NCBI GenBank assembly: GCA_903928915.1
Contig: CAIYSL010000125.1
Coordinates: forward strand, 1 to 64,000
Reading direction: 5' to 3'
DNA length: 64,000 nt
Source: an uncultured Syntrophobacterales bacterium
GTDB lineage: Bacteria; Desulfobacterota; Syntrophia; Syntrophales; UBA5619
Part shown: positions 50,790-60,959 of the stretch, one piece after another
Numbering within the stretch: the first letter of the stretch is position 1
How the letters are laid out: the number at the start of each line of letters is the position of its first letter
Notes under the pieces: generated by a model
Told to the model about the DNA's origin: nothing
The model's input: only the letters and a program-made list of their open reading frames with translations
Database searches by the model: none
Program-made: the position numbers and the translations under genes

Positions 50790-52931
50790 TCAGGATCGCC
50801 AGCGCCTCTGCACCGACACGACCCCGCGAACCTTTCTGACTGCCGCCACGATCCGGTTGAACTGTTCGAGGTCGGTGACGTTGATCGTGAAATCGCAGGT
50901 GGCCTTGCCGTCGCCGGTATCGGTCTCCGCATGGCTGATATTCACGTCCATCAGGGCGATGGCAGCGCTGATGTCGGCGAGTATCCCCTTCTTGTCGTTG
51001 CAGATCACCCGCATCTGGACCGCATAATCGCGCTTTTCCCGGACATCCCAATGGACATCCACCAGCCGTTCGGGGTCCATGTCGCGGACGTGGGGACACA
51101 CAGCCGTATGCACGACGACGCCGCGGCCGCGGGAGATGTACCCGACGATCTCGTCGCCGGGGATGGGGTCGCAGCATTTTGCATACCGGACCATGATGTC
51201 GTCGATCCCGGTCAGTGAGACTCCGACGTGCGACTCCCCGGCGCCCTTCTTCGGCTTCTTATCGACATCCTCTTCCTTCCGGACCTCCTCCTCGGGGAGG
51301 AACTTATGGACGACGTGCTTCGGCGATATCCGTCCATAGCCTACCAGCGCCGTCAGGTCATCGAGGGATTCGCAGTGACATTCGGCCAGGATGCCTTCCA
51401 TCTCCTTTGTCCGGGCTAACTTGCCGAAGTTCAGATGGTGCTTGCGGAACTCCTTGTCCAACAGGTCCCGGCCGAGGGTGATGCTCTTCTTGCGTTCCTC
51501 CGTCTTGACGAAGTTGCGGATCTTGGCGATCGCCCGCGAGGTGACGACGTACTTCAGCCAGTCCTTGCTGGGATGGTGTCCCGCCTGGGTGATGATCTCG
51601 ACGGTGTCGCCGTTCTTGAGCTGGTATTTCAACGGAACGATGGTCCGGTTCACCTTGGCGCCGATGCACTGGTTCCCGATATCCGTGTGGATGCTGTAGG
51701 CAAAATCGATCGGCGTGGCCCCCTTCGGAAAGGACCGCACGTCTCCGTTCGGGGTAAAGACGTACACCTCATCGGGGAACAGCGCCACTTTCAAGTTGGA
51801 CATGAACTCGCGCGGGTTCTCGATCTCCTGCTGCGCGTCGAGCAGGTCCCGCAGTTTCTTGATCTGATCGTCCTCGTCGGTGGAGAAGGTCCTCCCCTCT
51901 TTGTACCGCCAATGCGAGGCGATTCCCTCTTCCGCCCATTCGTGCATCGCCCGGGTCCGGATCTGGATTTCGACCCGCTCGCCGTAGGGGCCGATCACGG
52001 TCGTATGGAGGGACTGGTAGTGGTTCGCCTTCGGAATGGCGATGTAATCCTTGAATCGCCCCGGCACCGGTTTCCAGAGCGCGTGCACCACGCTCAGCGC
52101 CTCGTAGCAGTCCTTCTCCTTGTCCGACTCGAGGATCACCCGAAAGGCCATCAGGTCGTACACCTCGTCGAAATTGATCCTCTGCTCCCGCATCTTCTTG
52201 TAGATGCTGTAGAAATGCTTGGCCCTGCCTTCGACCTCCACCGCGATGCCGATCCGGTCCATCTCCCGGTGGATGATCCCGCGCACCTCCTCGGCGTACT
52301 CGTCCCGCTTGGCCTTTTTTTTCACCACGCGCCGGGCAAGGTCGTTGTACGCCTCGGTATCCAGGTACCGGAAGGAGAGGTCCTCGAGTTCGGTCTTCAT
52401 CGAGTTGATTCCCAGGCGGTTGGCAAGCGGCGCGTACAGCTCCAGGGTCTCCTTCGAGATGTACATCTGCCTTTCCGGGGTCTGGTACTCCAGGGTCCGC
52501 ATGTTATGGACGCGGTCCGCCAGGCGAACGAGGAGAATCCGGATATCCGACGACATGGCTAGGATCATCTTCCGGAAATTCTCCGCCTGGCGTTCTTCCT
52601 GGTTTCCCAGGGTGATCTTGCTGATCTTGGTCAGGCCGTCGACGAGGAAGGCCACCTCCTTCCCGAAGGCCTTCTCGATCTGCTCGATCGTGGTGAGGGT
52701 GTCTTCCACGGTGTCGTGGAGCAGGCCGGTTACGAGGGTGGCCGCGTCGAGCTTCATGTCGGCCAGGATGCCGCACACCTCCATGGGATGGGTCAGGTAG
52801 GGCTCGCCGGAGAGGCGGACCTGTCCCTGATGGACGGAGGCGGAAAAGATGTACGCCTTCTCGATCATCTCCAGGTCGGACGCGGGCAGATAGGTCTGCG
52901 CCTTATCCAGGATGTCGTTGATGCGCAACAT
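50790..52931 (-). CDS. rel: bifunctional (p)ppGpp synthetase/hydrolase (Rel/SpoT)
   Basis: Makes and degrades (p)ppGpp in the stringent response. The 713 residues include an HD hydrolase domain (YLTHPMEVCGI, LLHDTVEDT), the synthetase domain with RFKDYIA, whose RxKD motif marks bifunctional enzymes, and YQSLHTTVIGP, then a TGS domain (about 385-445) and a C-terminal ACT domain (about 630-710, VICNDKKGILADISAAI). All hydrolase metal residues look intact. It sits five bases after the proS stop on the same strand. Confidence 0.95.
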   Translation of the reverse strand: MLRINDILDKAQTYLPASDLEMIEKAYIFSASVHQGQVRLSGEPYLTHPMEVCGILADMKLDAATLVTGLLHDTVEDTLTTIEQIEKAFGKEVAFLVDGLTKISKITLGNQEERQAENFRKMILAMSSDIRILLVRLADRVHNMRTLEYQTPERQMYISKETLELYAPLANRLGINSMKTELEDLSFRYLDTEAYNDLARRVVKKKAKRDEYAEEVRGIIHREMDRIGIAVEVEGRAKHFYSIYKKMREQRINFDEVYDLMAFRVILESDKEKDCYEALSVVHALWKPVPGRFKDYIAIPKANHYQSLHTTVIGPYGERVEIQIRTRAMHEWAEEGIASHWRYKEGRTFSTDEDDQIKKLRDLLDAQQEIENPREFMSNLKVALFPDEVYVFTPNGDVRSFPKGATPIDFAYSIHTDIGNQCIGAKVNRTIVPLKYQLKNGDTVEIITQAGHHPSKDWLKYVVTSRAIAKIRNFVKTEERKKSITLGRDLLDKEFRKHHLNFGKLARTKEMEGILAECHCESLDDLTALVGYGRISPKHVVHKFLPEEEVRKEEDVDKKPKKGAGESHVGVSLTGIDDIMVRYAKCCDPIPGDEIVGYISRGRGVVVHTAVCPHVRDMDPERLVDVHWDVREKRDYAVQMRVICNDKKGILADISAAIALMDVNISHAETDTGDGKATCDFTINVTDLEQFNRIVAAVRKVRGVVSVQRRWRS

Positions 52932-52936
52932 GGATC

Positions 52937-54646
52937 CTACAACCCTTCGCGGACCCTTGCCAAGATGAACGTTCCTGCCTCGTCGACCGGCAGGGTCACC
53001 ACCTCGCCCGACCGTCTAATCTTGATTTCCACGTTTCCCTCGGCCAGTCTCTTCGGGCCGACGGTGATCCGGAAGGGGATGCCCAGCAGGTCGGCGTCTT
53101 TGAATTTCACCCCCGCGCGCTCATCGCGGTCGTCGAGGATGACGTCGAGACCTTGCCCTTCCAGGAAACGGTAAATCCGTTCCGCCGCCTCGGCCAGGGC
53201 CGGTTCATTGACATTGACCGGGGTGACGATCGCCTGATAGGGGGCGAGCGGCAACGGCCAGACGATCCCGTCCGCGTCGTGGTTCTGCTCGATGGCCGCG
53301 GCGACGGTCCTGCCGATTCCGATCCCGTAGCACCCCATGATCATGGTCTGCTCCCGGCCGTTGCGGTCGAGGTAGCTTGCCTGCATGGCTTTGCTGTATT
53401 TCGTTCCCAGTTTGAAGACGTGCCCCACCTCGATGCCGCGGGCGATGCGGATCCTCTGGCCGCAGCGCGGACAGGGGTCGCTCTCCCGGATCACCCGCAG
53501 GTCGGCGAACTCCGTCACCGTGAAATCGCGCCCCGGGGCCACGTTGACGAGGTGATAGTCTTCGCGATTCGCCCCCATAACCCAATTGGCGGCCCCGCGG
53601 AGGGAATAATCGGCGACGACGCGCGCCTTGATGCCGACGGCGCCGGCGAATCCGCGGGGCGAGCCCGTAACGGCCCGGATCACCGCTTCGTCCGCAAGCT
53701 CCAGGAGGTCGCATCCCAGCAGGTTCTTCACCTTCGCCTCGTTGACCTCGTGGTCCCCACGGACCAACACGGCCACGGGTACGCCGTCGGCGGTAAAGAT
53801 CAGTGTTTTGACCACCGCCGACGGCGACACCTCCAGAAAGGCGCATACCGCGTCGATGGTTTTTGCGCCGGGGGTGTGGACCTCGCGCAGCGGCAGCGGC
53901 TCCCCCTCCCCCGCACTCTCGCCGGGTCTTGCAACCTCGGCTTTCTCGAGGTTCGCCGCATACCGGCAGTCGCCGCAGAAGGCGATCGCATCCTCCCCGG
54001 AGTCCGCCATCACCATGAACTCGTGCGAGAAGCTTCCCCCGATGCTTCCCGAATCCGCCTCCACCGGGCGAAAATCGAGGCCGCACCGCGTGAAGATCCG
54101 TTGGTACGCCTCAAACATCCTCCGGTAGCTGTTTTCAGCCCCCTCCTCATCGGCATCGAAGCTGTAGGCATCCTTCATCCCGAACTCCCGGCAGCGCATC
54201 ACCCCGAACCGGGGGCGGATCTCGTCGCGGAATTTCGTCTGGATCTGGTAGAGGTTACGGGGCAGCTGCCGGTACGTCTTGAGTTCGTTGCGGACCAGGT
54301 CGGTGATCACCTCCTCGTGTGTAGGACCAAGGCAGAATTCGCGGTCGTGGCGGTCGCGGAACCTGAGCAGCTCCTTTCCGTAATGCACCCAGCGGCCCGA
54401 CTCCTGCCACAGTTCGGCAGGCTGGACCATCGGCAGGAACACCTCCTGGGCGCCGGCCCGGTTCATCTCCTCGCGGACGATCTGCTCGACCCTCCGGATC
54501 GCGCGTAGGCCGAAGGGGAGATAGGAATAGATCCCGCCCGCCAGTTTACGGATCATACCTGCCCGGATCATCAGCTGGTGGCTGATCAGTTCCGCATCGG
54601 AAGGCACCTCCCGCGCGGTGGGCAGGAACATCTCGGAATAACGCAT
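52937..54646 (-). CDS. proS: prolyl-tRNA synthetase (bacterial type with editing domain)
   Basis: Class II synthetase charging tRNA-Pro. The 569-residue protein has [19 protein letters not shown] at the start, motif 2 around [26 protein letters not shown], the INS editing domain (about 225-400, [15 protein letters not shown]), motif 3 in [20 protein letters not shown] and an anticodon-binding domain. The ATG at 54646 has AAGGAGG upstream; the frame beyond is not conserved. tRNA-Pro(TGG) is also in the window (48503-48579). Confidence 0.96.
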   Translation of the reverse strand: MRYSEMFLPTAREVPSDAELISHQLMIRAGMIRKLAGGIYSYLPFGLRAIRRVEQIVREEMNRAGAQEVFLPMVQPAELWQESGRWVHYGKELLRFRDRHDREFCLGPTHEEVITDLVRNELKTYRQLPRNLYQIQTKFRDEIRPRFGVMRCREFGMKDAYSFDADEEGAENSYRRMFEAYQRIFTRCGLDFRPVEADSGSIGGSFSHEFMVMADSGEDAIAFCGDCRYAANLEKAEVARPGESAGEGEPLPLREVHTPGAKTIDAVCAFLEVSPSAVVKTLIFTADGVPVAVLVRGDHEVNEAKVKNLLGCDLLELADEAVIRAVTGSPRGFAGAVGIKARVVADYSLRGAANWVMGANREDYHLVNVAPGRDFTVTEFADLRVIRESDPCPRCGQRIRIARGIEVGHVFKLGTKYSKAMQASYLDRNGREQTMIMGCYGIGIGRTVAAAIEQNHDADGIVWPLPLAPYQAIVTPVNVNEPALAEAAERIYRFLEGQGLDVILDDRDERAGVKFKDADLLGIPFRITVGPKRLAEGNVEIKIRRSGEVVTLPVDEAGTFILARVREGL

Positions 54647-54797
54647 GTATCCTCCTTGGTATCGGTGAACGGCGGCAGGGCCGTTCGGTTTGAATCCGCC
54701 GGCAGCGGCGCTGCACGGCATGCCGCGGCGCCGGTCCGGCCGGTTCGACGTTCCCGGCGATCGATCTTGCCCGCGTCGGAGCACGACGTATTTCGCT

Positions 54798-55883
54798 TCA
54801 CCGGTCGTCGGGGCTGTGTTCTTCGCACATCGCCGCAATCTCCGCCAGCAGCACGGGGAGGAATTCCTCCTCGGCCACCTTTCTGACGATCTTCCCTTTT
54901 TTGAACAGCATCCCCATGCCCCTTCCCCCGGCGATGCCGATATCCGCCTCGGCCGCCTCTCCCGGGCCGTTGACGACGCAGCCCATCAGCGCGATCTTGA
55001 GATGTCGCTTCATCCCGCCCAGGGCCGATTCCACCTGTCCGGCCAATCCTGCCAGGTCGATTTCGCAACGTCCGCAGGTCGGGCAGGAGATGATGTCCGG
55101 GCCGACCTGCCGCAGGTTGAGCGCCCGCAGGATTCCGTATGCCACGCCGATTTCCTGCACGGGAGGGCCCGTCACGGAGACCCGGATCGTATCGCCGATC
55201 CCGTCGTACAGGAGGGTCCCGATCCCGATCGCGGACTTTATGGCGGCCTGGACGAGGGTGCCCGCTTCGGTCACCCCGAGGTGGAGGGGATAGTCCGTCT
55301 TCCCGGAGATCAGCCGGTACGCCTCGATCGTCGTCGCCACGTCGGACGATTTGAGGGAGAGCTTCAGGGCCTCGAACCCCATGTCTTCCAGGAGACGAAT
55401 TGTCTTGAGGCCGCTCTCCACGAGCGCGGCTGCGGTCGGCCCCCCGTGGCGAACGGCGATCTCCTTCTCCAGGGATCCGGCGTTGATGCCGATCCGGATC
55501 ACGCGGCCGCTGGCCCTGGCCAGCGTCACGATTTCCCTGATCCCCTCGGTCGGGATGTTTCCGGGATTTATCCGGATGCCGTCGGCGCCGTTGCGCATGG
55601 CCAGCAGGGCAAGCCGGTGCTGGAAATGGATATCGGCGATCAGGGGAATCCTGATCCGGTCCCTGATCTGGCGGATTGCCGCCGCCGCCGCTTCATCGGG
55701 GACCGCCACGCGCACGATTTCGCACCCCGCCTCGCTGAGCGCACCGATCTGCGCAACGGTCGCCTCCACGTCGCGGGTATCGGTGGAAGTCATCGACTGG
55801 ACAACGACGGGTGCACCGCCGCCGATCTGCACCCCACCCACAAAGACGGGGCGGGTCATTTTTCTGCCTATGGCCGGCTCCAA
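54798..55883 (-). CDS. ispG: 4-hydroxy-3-methylbut-2-enyl diphosphate synthase IspG (GcpE)
   Basis: Fe-S enzyme of the MEP isoprenoid pathway that converts MEcPP to HMBPP. The 361 residues have the TIM-barrel start [58 protein letters not shown], and the cluster ligands CPTCGRC and [10 protein letters not shown] in the C-terminal half. The TTG at 55883 behind AAAGGG is the longer start; the ATG at 55859 (MTRPVFVGG) is an alternative. It precedes proS by 151 bases on the same strand. Confidence 0.95.
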   Translation of the reverse strand: MEPAIGRKMTRPVFVGGVQIGGGAPVVVQSMTSTDTRDVEATVAQIGALSEAGCEIVRVAVPDEAAAAAIRQIRDRIRIPLIADIHFQHRLALLAMRNGADGIRINPGNIPTEGIREIVTLARASGRVIRIGINAGSLEKEIAVRHGGPTAAALVESGLKTIRLLEDMGFEALKLSLKSSDVATTIEAYRLISGKTDYPLHLGVTEAGTLVQAAIKSAIGIGTLLYDGIGDTIRVSVTGPPVQEIGVAYGILRALNLRQVGPDIISCPTCGRCEIDLAGLAGQVESALGGMKRHLKIALMGCVVNGPGEAAEADIGIAGGRGMGMLFKKGKIVRKVAEEEFLPVLLAEIAAMCEEHSPDDR

Positions 55884-55969
55884 ACAGTTACCCTTTCTCT
55901 GCGGGTGCTGCGCTGCGGATTAAACGGCACCGTAGGGTTGAACACGCGGGGTATCGCGACATGCTTGAT

Positions 55970-55998
55970 GTATAACATGAAGGGAGCGGGGCGATCAA
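55970..55998 (-). promoter_or_regulatory. possible promoter of ispG
   Basis: On the minus strand TTGATC (55998-55993) and TTATAC (55975-55970) are spaced by 17 bases in the 220-base gap upstream of ispG. The rest of the gap shows no gene or clear hairpin terminator. Confidence 0.35.
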
Positions 55999-56103
55999 CG
56001 GCTAATTTCCCGGCTGGTGCGCGCGGGCGAACGGTACGGGCGCACTCCTGCGGCGCCGTGACCGCGCGGGGGACGCTGTTCGCTAAGGGCCCGTTGCCCG
56101 GCG

Positions 56104-57513
56104 CTACCGCCCGCGCCAGCAGTACAGGCAGAGCTGCTCTTCGGGCAGGCCGATGGCGGCGATCATCTCGGCGATCGGCAGGTAGGTGAGCGATGTCACC
56201 CCCAGGTCGCGGCGGATCCATTCGACCATCGCGGCGTACTTCCGCGAATGGTGGTCGAGATATTCCTCCCCGTTGCCCCGGTCTCCCCCCTCCAGATCCC
56301 GGATCGCCCGGTGAGCCGCCAGCTCGGAGACGGTCCTGGTAGACGAGGCAAACCGGCAGGGGAACATCAGCGGCGGGCAGGCAGGGCGGATATGGATTTC
56401 CCTCGCCCCGTTGTCCCAGAGTTTCCGGATCGTGAAATTCTTCAGCTGGGTCCCGCGGACGATGGAATCCTCGCATATCACCATGCGGTTGCCCTTGATC
56501 ACGTCCCTGACGGCGCTGAGCTTCATCGTTGCCACCAGGTCCCGGATGTCCTGGGACGGCGGCGTGTAACTCCTGCCGTAGCCCGGCGTGTACTTGACCA
56601 GCGGCCTGCGGAACGGCAGTCCCGATTCCATGGCGTAGCCGATCGCATGGCCGACTCCCGAGTCGGGCACGCCGGTGACGAAATCCGCCTCCACGTCGTC
56701 GCCCCTGGCCATGGCCTGCCCGCACCGTTCGCGTGCGTTCTCCACACTGACACCTTCGTACGCCGATGCGGGATAGCCGGTATAGATCCAGAGAAAGGCG
56801 CAGACCTGTTTATCGGGACCCGGCGGCTGTTCGTCATGGATCCCCGCGGCGTCGAGACGGACGATTTCCGCCGGGCCGAGGGAGCGCACCTGTTCGTATC
56901 CGAGGTTGAGGAAGGCTGAGGACTCTGTAGCTACTGCATGTCCGGCCGGACTGTCGCTCCTGGCGCTCTGACGGCCGATCACCAGCGGGAATCGTCCATA
57001 CCGGTCGCGGGCGGCGTACAATCCGTTCTCCGTCATCAGCAGCAGACAGACCGATCCCTCGATTGATTGCTGCACCCGTACGATCCCGTCAACAATGCTC
57101 GCGCTGCGGTTGATCAGCTGGGCCACAAGCTCGACACTGTTTACCCCTCCATCGGCCATCTCGTTGAAGGAGGCGCCGTCGCTGAGGAGTTTTCCCGCCA
57201 GCTCGTCTTTGTTGGTGATTAGCCCGGTGGCGGCCAGTGCGTAGGTCCCGAATTTGGAGCGGATGAGGAGCGGCTGGGGGGATTCGTCGTCGATGGCGCC
57301 GATTCCCCGGGTGCCGTTCATCGTCTGGTAGTCGTCGACGAACCGCGACTTGAACTGCGCCTGACTGATGCGGTGGATTGTATTGGAGAACCCACCCGGG
57401 CCGAATACCGCCAGCCCGGCGTTCTCCGTCCCAAGGTGGGAGTGGTAATCCACGCCGTAAAAAAGGGTCTTTGCGCAATTTCCGCTGGCGACGACACCGA
57501 ACAGTCCGCCCAT
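56104..57513 (-). CDS. amidophosphoribosyltransferase-like protein lacking the N-terminal Cys
   Basis: A 469-residue PurF homologue. The C-terminal type I phosphoribosyltransferase domain is intact, with the PRPP loop MVICEDSIVRGTQ and PDSGVGHAIGYA. The N-terminal Ntn domain begins MGGLFGVVASGNCAKTLF, where true PurF begins MCGIxGI with Cys as the glutaminase nucleophile; the first Cys here is residue 13. Bacteroides-type PurF homologues begin the same way (MGGFFGVVSK). The ATG at 57513 has GAGGAG seven bases upstream, so the Cys upstream in the longer frame is not part of it. It may use ammonia, or another nucleophile; a CxxC (CLYC) ends the protein. Confidence 0.85.
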   Translation of the reverse strand: MGGLFGVVASGNCAKTLFYGVDYHSHLGTENAGLAVFGPGGFSNTIHRISQAQFKSRFVDDYQTMNGTRGIGAIDDESPQPLLIRSKFGTYALAATGLITNKDELAGKLLSDGASFNEMADGGVNSVELVAQLINRSASIVDGIVRVQQSIEGSVCLLLMTENGLYAARDRYGRFPLVIGRQSARSDSPAGHAVATESSAFLNLGYEQVRSLGPAEIVRLDAAGIHDEQPPGPDKQVCAFLWIYTGYPASAYEGVSVENARERCGQAMARGDDVEADFVTGVPDSGVGHAIGYAMESGLPFRRPLVKYTPGYGRSYTPPSQDIRDLVATMKLSAVRDVIKGNRMVICEDSIVRGTQLKNFTIRKLWDNGAREIHIRPACPPLMFPCRFASSTRTVSELAAHRAIRDLEGGDRGNGEEYLDHHSRKYAAMVEWIRRDLGVTSLTYLPIAEMIAAIGLPEEQLCLYCWRGR

Positions 57514-57612
57514 ACATCCACTCCTCAGAAAGTCGTACCGGGGGAACGCCATTCGGCACCGCTCCCCCGTCTGTTCAGCCGGCGGTCCGTCTACCCGCCA
57601 CCTTCGGCGAGC

Positions 57613-58806
57613 TCAGCGCAGCTTCAACAGCGCTTCGCCGATCCGGTCGGTCCCCCGTTCGATCTGTTCCATCGACGTGGCATAGGAGAGCCGGATGTGC
57701 TCGTCGTGGCCAAAATCCCCGCCCGGAACGAGGGCCACGTTCGATTCGTCCAGCAGATACGTCGCCATCTCCGCCGAATTGGTGATGGTCTTGCCGGCGA
57801 ACGAACGCCCGTAGTAGGCCGCCACGTTCGGGAACACGTAGAAGGCCCCCTGGGGGTTCAGGCAGCTCACCCCCGGGATGGCGTTGAGCTTCCGGACGAT
57901 CACGTCGCGCCGCCGCTGGAACTCCGTGCGCATCATCTCCACGCTCTCCTGCGGCCCGTTGAGCGCCTCGACCGCCGCCTTCTGGGCGATGGAGGTAGGG
58001 TTGGAGGTGTTCTGGCTCTGATATTTCGTTATCGCCGCGACGACCTCCTCGGCCCCGGCGGCGTACCCGATCCGCCACCCCGTCATCGAGTAGGTCTTGG
58101 ACACCCCGTTGACGACCACCGAGAGCTGCTTCAGCTCATCGCTCAGTTGGGCGAGCGTATAAAAGGGCAGGCCGTCGTAGATGATCTTCTCGTAGATGTC
58201 GTCGGAGACGACCATGATCTTATTGCGCACGATGACTTCGGCGAGCGCCTGAAGCTCCTGCAGGGTGTAGGTGACCCCTGCCGGGTTTGAGGGCGAGCTG
58301 ATGATAATCGCCCGGGTCCGCGGCGTGATCGCCGCTTCGAGCTGCGCCGGCTGCAGCTTGAAGTTGTCCCGGACATCGGTCGTGATCACCACCGGTTGCG
58401 CGCCGCTGAGGTAGACGATGTCGGTGTAGGAGACCCAGTACGGCGAAGGGATCAGGACCTCGTCGCCCTGCTCGAACAGAACCTGAGCGATGTTGAACAG
58501 CGAGTGTTTCGCCCCGCAGGAGATGACGATTTCCGCCCGCTTGTAGGTGAGCCCGTTGTCCCGCTTGAGCTTGGCGCTCACCGCATCCTTCAGCTCGTCG
58601 ATCCCGCCGACGGGCGTGTATTTCGTGAACCCCGCCGCGAGCGCCCGGACGGCGGCGTCCTTGATGTTTTGCGGCGTGTCGAAATCGGGCTCCCCGGCGC
58701 CGAACCCGATGATGTCGCGTCCGGCTGCCTTGAGTGCGTTTGCCTTTGCCTGGATGGTCAGGGTCGGCGACGGCTTGATGAGTGATACACGTGCGGCGAA
58801 TTTCAT
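57613..58806 (-). CDS. aspartate/prephenate-type aminotransferase (class I)
   Basis: A 397-residue fold-type I aminotransferase of the AspC/PAT (I-gamma) subgroup. Motifs: GFGAGEPDFDTP, KYTPVGGIDELKDAV, ISCGAKHSLFN, ISSPSNPAGVTYT, VVSDDIYEKIIYDG and NGVSKTYSMTGWRIGYA with the PLP Lys; the carboxylate-binding Arg is in HIRLSYATS. The GAKHSLFN and PYWVSYTD segments are typical of bacterial aspartate aminotransferases that often also act on prephenate. Its ATG overlaps the coaD stop. Confidence 0.92.
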   Translation of the reverse strand: MKFAARVSLIKPSPTLTIQAKANALKAAGRDIIGFGAGEPDFDTPQNIKDAAVRALAAGFTKYTPVGGIDELKDAVSAKLKRDNGLTYKRAEIVISCGAKHSLFNIAQVLFEQGDEVLIPSPYWVSYTDIVYLSGAQPVVITTDVRDNFKLQPAQLEAAITPRTRAIIISSPSNPAGVTYTLQELQALAEVIVRNKIMVVSDDIYEKIIYDGLPFYTLAQLSDELKQLSVVVNGVSKTYSMTGWRIGYAAGAEEVVAAITKYQSQNTSNPTSIAQKAAVEALNGPQESVEMMRTEFQRRRDVIVRKLNAIPGVSCLNPQGAFYVFPNVAAYYGRSFAGKTITNSAEMATYLLDESNVALVPGGDFGHDEHIRLSYATSMEQIERGTDRIGEALLKLR

Positions 58807-59300
58807 GATCGTTCCCTCGGTATGGCGAATTTTTCGGTCAGTCTGAGATTGACGATATCCGGCACCAGCCCTTTGACGGAACCGCCGAGGCTTGCCGCCT
58901 CCTTGATGATCGTCGAGCTGGTGTAAAACCATTTGTACCCGGTCATCAGAAAGACGGTCTCGACCTCGCGGCTCAACCGTCGATTGATCAAGGCCAGCTG
59001 AAATTCATACTCGAAATCGGACAGCGCGCGCAGGCCCCGGAGGATGACATTTGCCCCGGACTCTTTGACGAAATCGACGAGCAGGCCGTCGGAGCAGTCG
59101 ACACGCACATTCTTGCAGTCCTTGATTACGTCTTCGATCATCCTCCGGCGTTCTTCCACCGTAAAGAGCGTCTTCTTGTTCTGGTTGTAGGCGATCAGAA
59201 TGATCAGCTCATCGAACATCCTGAGGCCGCGTTTGATGATGTCCACGTGGCCATTGGTAATCGGGTCGAACGACCCGGGGTATACCGCAGTTTTCTTCAT
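58803..59300 (-). CDS. coaD: phosphopantetheine adenylyltransferase CoaD
   Basis: Penultimate step of coenzyme A synthesis. The 165-residue nucleotidyltransferase has GSFDPITNGHVDII (T/HxGH), the Arg-rich RGLRALSDFEYEFQLALINR block and FYTSSTIIKEAASLGGSV. It is the usual length. It is coupled to the downstream aminotransferase and follows rsmD by 18 bases, the common rsmD-coaD order. Together with panC and panD it gives three CoA-pathway genes in the window. Confidence 0.97.
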   Translation of the reverse strand: MKKTAVYPGSFDPITNGHVDIIKRGLRMFDELIILIAYNQNKKTLFTVEERRRMIEDVIKDCKNVRVDCSDGLLVDFVKESGANVILRGLRALSDFEYEFQLALINRRLSREVETVFLMTGYKWFYTSSTIIKEAASLGGSVKGLVPDIVNLRLTEKFAIPRERS

Positions 59301-59318
59301 GGGCAGCGTCCCTCTGTG

Positions 59319-59876
59319 CTATCTCGTGAGGAAAGAGAGCATCGTATCGCCATACCTTCGTTGATCCGTTACCGCCAGAGTCTTCGACGTCTGCCGATAG
59401 GCCCCTTCCACCGGTTCCCGAATCGAGTGTTGCAGGACGACGATACCGTCGACGGCCAGGAGCTTTCCCCCCTCCAGCCAGCGCAGACATTCGCCGACCA
59501 GCCCCTCTTCGTAGGGCGGGTCGGCGAACAGCACGTCGAACCGCAGCTGCCGCAGCTGGAGCTCGCCGATCCCGCGCCGGGCATCGGCGGTCAGCACCTC
59601 CGCCCTGCCCTCCATCCCGAGCGCGCTGAGATTGGCCCGGAGGGCCGCGCTGACCCGGCGGTCCTGTTCCACGAACACCGCCGAGGCCGCTCCTCTGCTG
59701 ATCGCCTCGATACCCACATTTCCCGACCCGGCGAAAAGGTCCAGGAATGAACATCCCGCAAGCGGGCGCAGGATCGCGAACAGCGACTCCTTCACCCGAT
59801 CGGCAGTGGGCCGGATGGGGCATCCCCGCGGAATGCGGATCAGCCTCCCCCTGGCCTCACCCCCGACGATTCTCAT
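59319..59876 (-). CDS. rsmD: 16S rRNA (guanine(966)-N2)-methyltransferase RsmD
   Basis: Methylates G966 of 16S rRNA. The 185-residue protein begins MRIVGGEARGR and has RPTADRVKESLF, SAM motif FLDLFAGSGNVGIEAISRGA, FVEQD and the catalytic FADPPYEEGL (DPPY). The ATG overlaps the asd stop by four bases (ATGA), so the longer frame is not used. Confidence 0.95.
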   Translation of the reverse strand: MRIVGGEARGRLIRIPRGCPIRPTADRVKESLFAILRPLAGCSFLDLFAGSGNVGIEAISRGAASAVFVEQDRRVSAALRANLSALGMEGRAEVLTADARRGIGELQLRQLRFDVLFADPPYEEGLVGECLRWLEGGKLLAVDGIVVLQHSIREPVEGAYRQTSKTLAVTDQRRYGDTMLSFLTR

Positions 59877-60889
59877 AGGTAGCCGTTGATCAGATGCTCC
59901 GCGATCTGAACGGCGTTCAGCGCCGCGCCTTTGCGGATGTTGTCCGCCACGATCCACATGTTGATGCCGTTCGGGATCGATTCATCCTCCCTGATCCGGC
60001 CAACCAGGGTATCGTCCCCTCCGGCGGCGTCGATCGCCAGCGGATACACCTTCTCCCGGGGGCTGTCGACGACCTTCACCCCCGGCGCCGTTGCCAGCAG
60101 GCTTCGCACCTCGTCGGCGGTTATCTTCTTTTCCGTTTCGATGTTGACCGACTCGGAATGGGCGTAAAACACGGGAACGCGCACAGTCGTCGCCGTGACG
60201 GCGATCGCGGGATCGTTCATGATCTTCTTCGTCTCGTTGACCATCTTCATCTCTTCCTTCGTGTAGCCGTTCTCCAGGAAGACGTCGATGTGGGGCAGGC
60301 AGTTGAAGGCGATCTGATGGGGATACACCTTCACAACGGGAGGCTCGTCGTTCATCAGCGCCCGCGTCTGGAGGGTCAGCTCCTCGATCGCCTTCTTCCC
60401 CGTGCCGGAGACCGCCTGGTAAGTGGAAACGACGATCCGCTTTATCCGCGCCGTGTCGTGGATCGGCTTCAGGGCGACCACCATCTGGATCGTCGAGCAG
60501 TTCGGGTTGGCGATGATCCCCCGGGTCGTGTACTTGGCGATCGCCTCCGGGTTCACCTCGGGGACGACCAGCGGGATGTCCGGCGCCATGCGGAAGGCGC
60601 TGGTGTTGTCCACGACTACGCACCCGGCCCGGGCTGCGATCGGCGCGAACTTTTCGCTTATGCTGCCGCCGGCGGAGAACAGTCCGATCTGCACCCCGGT
60701 GAAGGAGTTTTCGCCGAGCACCTGGACCGGGAGGGACTCTCCCCGAAAGGTGAGCGTCTTTCCCGCGGATCGCTCCGATGCCAGCAGGGTCAGCTTCCCG
60801 ACCGGGAAACGGCGCTGTTCGAGCACCTTGATCATCTCATTGCCCACGGCTCCCGTGGCACCCACGACGGCAACACTGTAGTTCTTCAT
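59873..60889 (-). CDS. asd: aspartate-semialdehyde dehydrogenase
   Basis: NADPH enzyme of the aspartate pathway leading to lysine/DAP, threonine and methionine. The 338-residue protein has VAVVGATGAVGNEMIKVL at the N-terminus, FSAGGSISEKF, VVDNTSAFRM, the catalytic Cys in NPNCSTIQM, QAVSGTGKKAIEEL and the substrate-binding VRVPVFYAHSESVNIE. The ATG at 60889 has GAGGTGGGG upstream. No other DAP-pathway gene is adjacent. Confidence 0.96.
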   Translation of the reverse strand: MKNYSVAVVGATGAVGNEMIKVLEQRRFPVGKLTLLASERSAGKTLTFRGESLPVQVLGENSFTGVQIGLFSAGGSISEKFAPIAARAGCVVVDNTSAFRMAPDIPLVVPEVNPEAIAKYTTRGIIANPNCSTIQMVVALKPIHDTARIKRIVVSTYQAVSGTGKKAIEELTLQTRALMNDEPPVVKVYPHQIAFNCLPHIDVFLENGYTKEEMKMVNETKKIMNDPAIAVTATTVRVPVFYAHSESVNIETEKKITADEVRSLLATAPGVKVVDSPREKVYPLAIDAAGGDDTLVGRIREDESIPNGINMWIVADNIRKGAALNAVQIAEHLINGYL

Positions 60890-60959
60890 GTACCCCACCT
60901 CGTTTCGAAAGTTCACCGCCGTCCCGGACCGGCCCGGAGCATGCGGTCTGCGGAATCTC

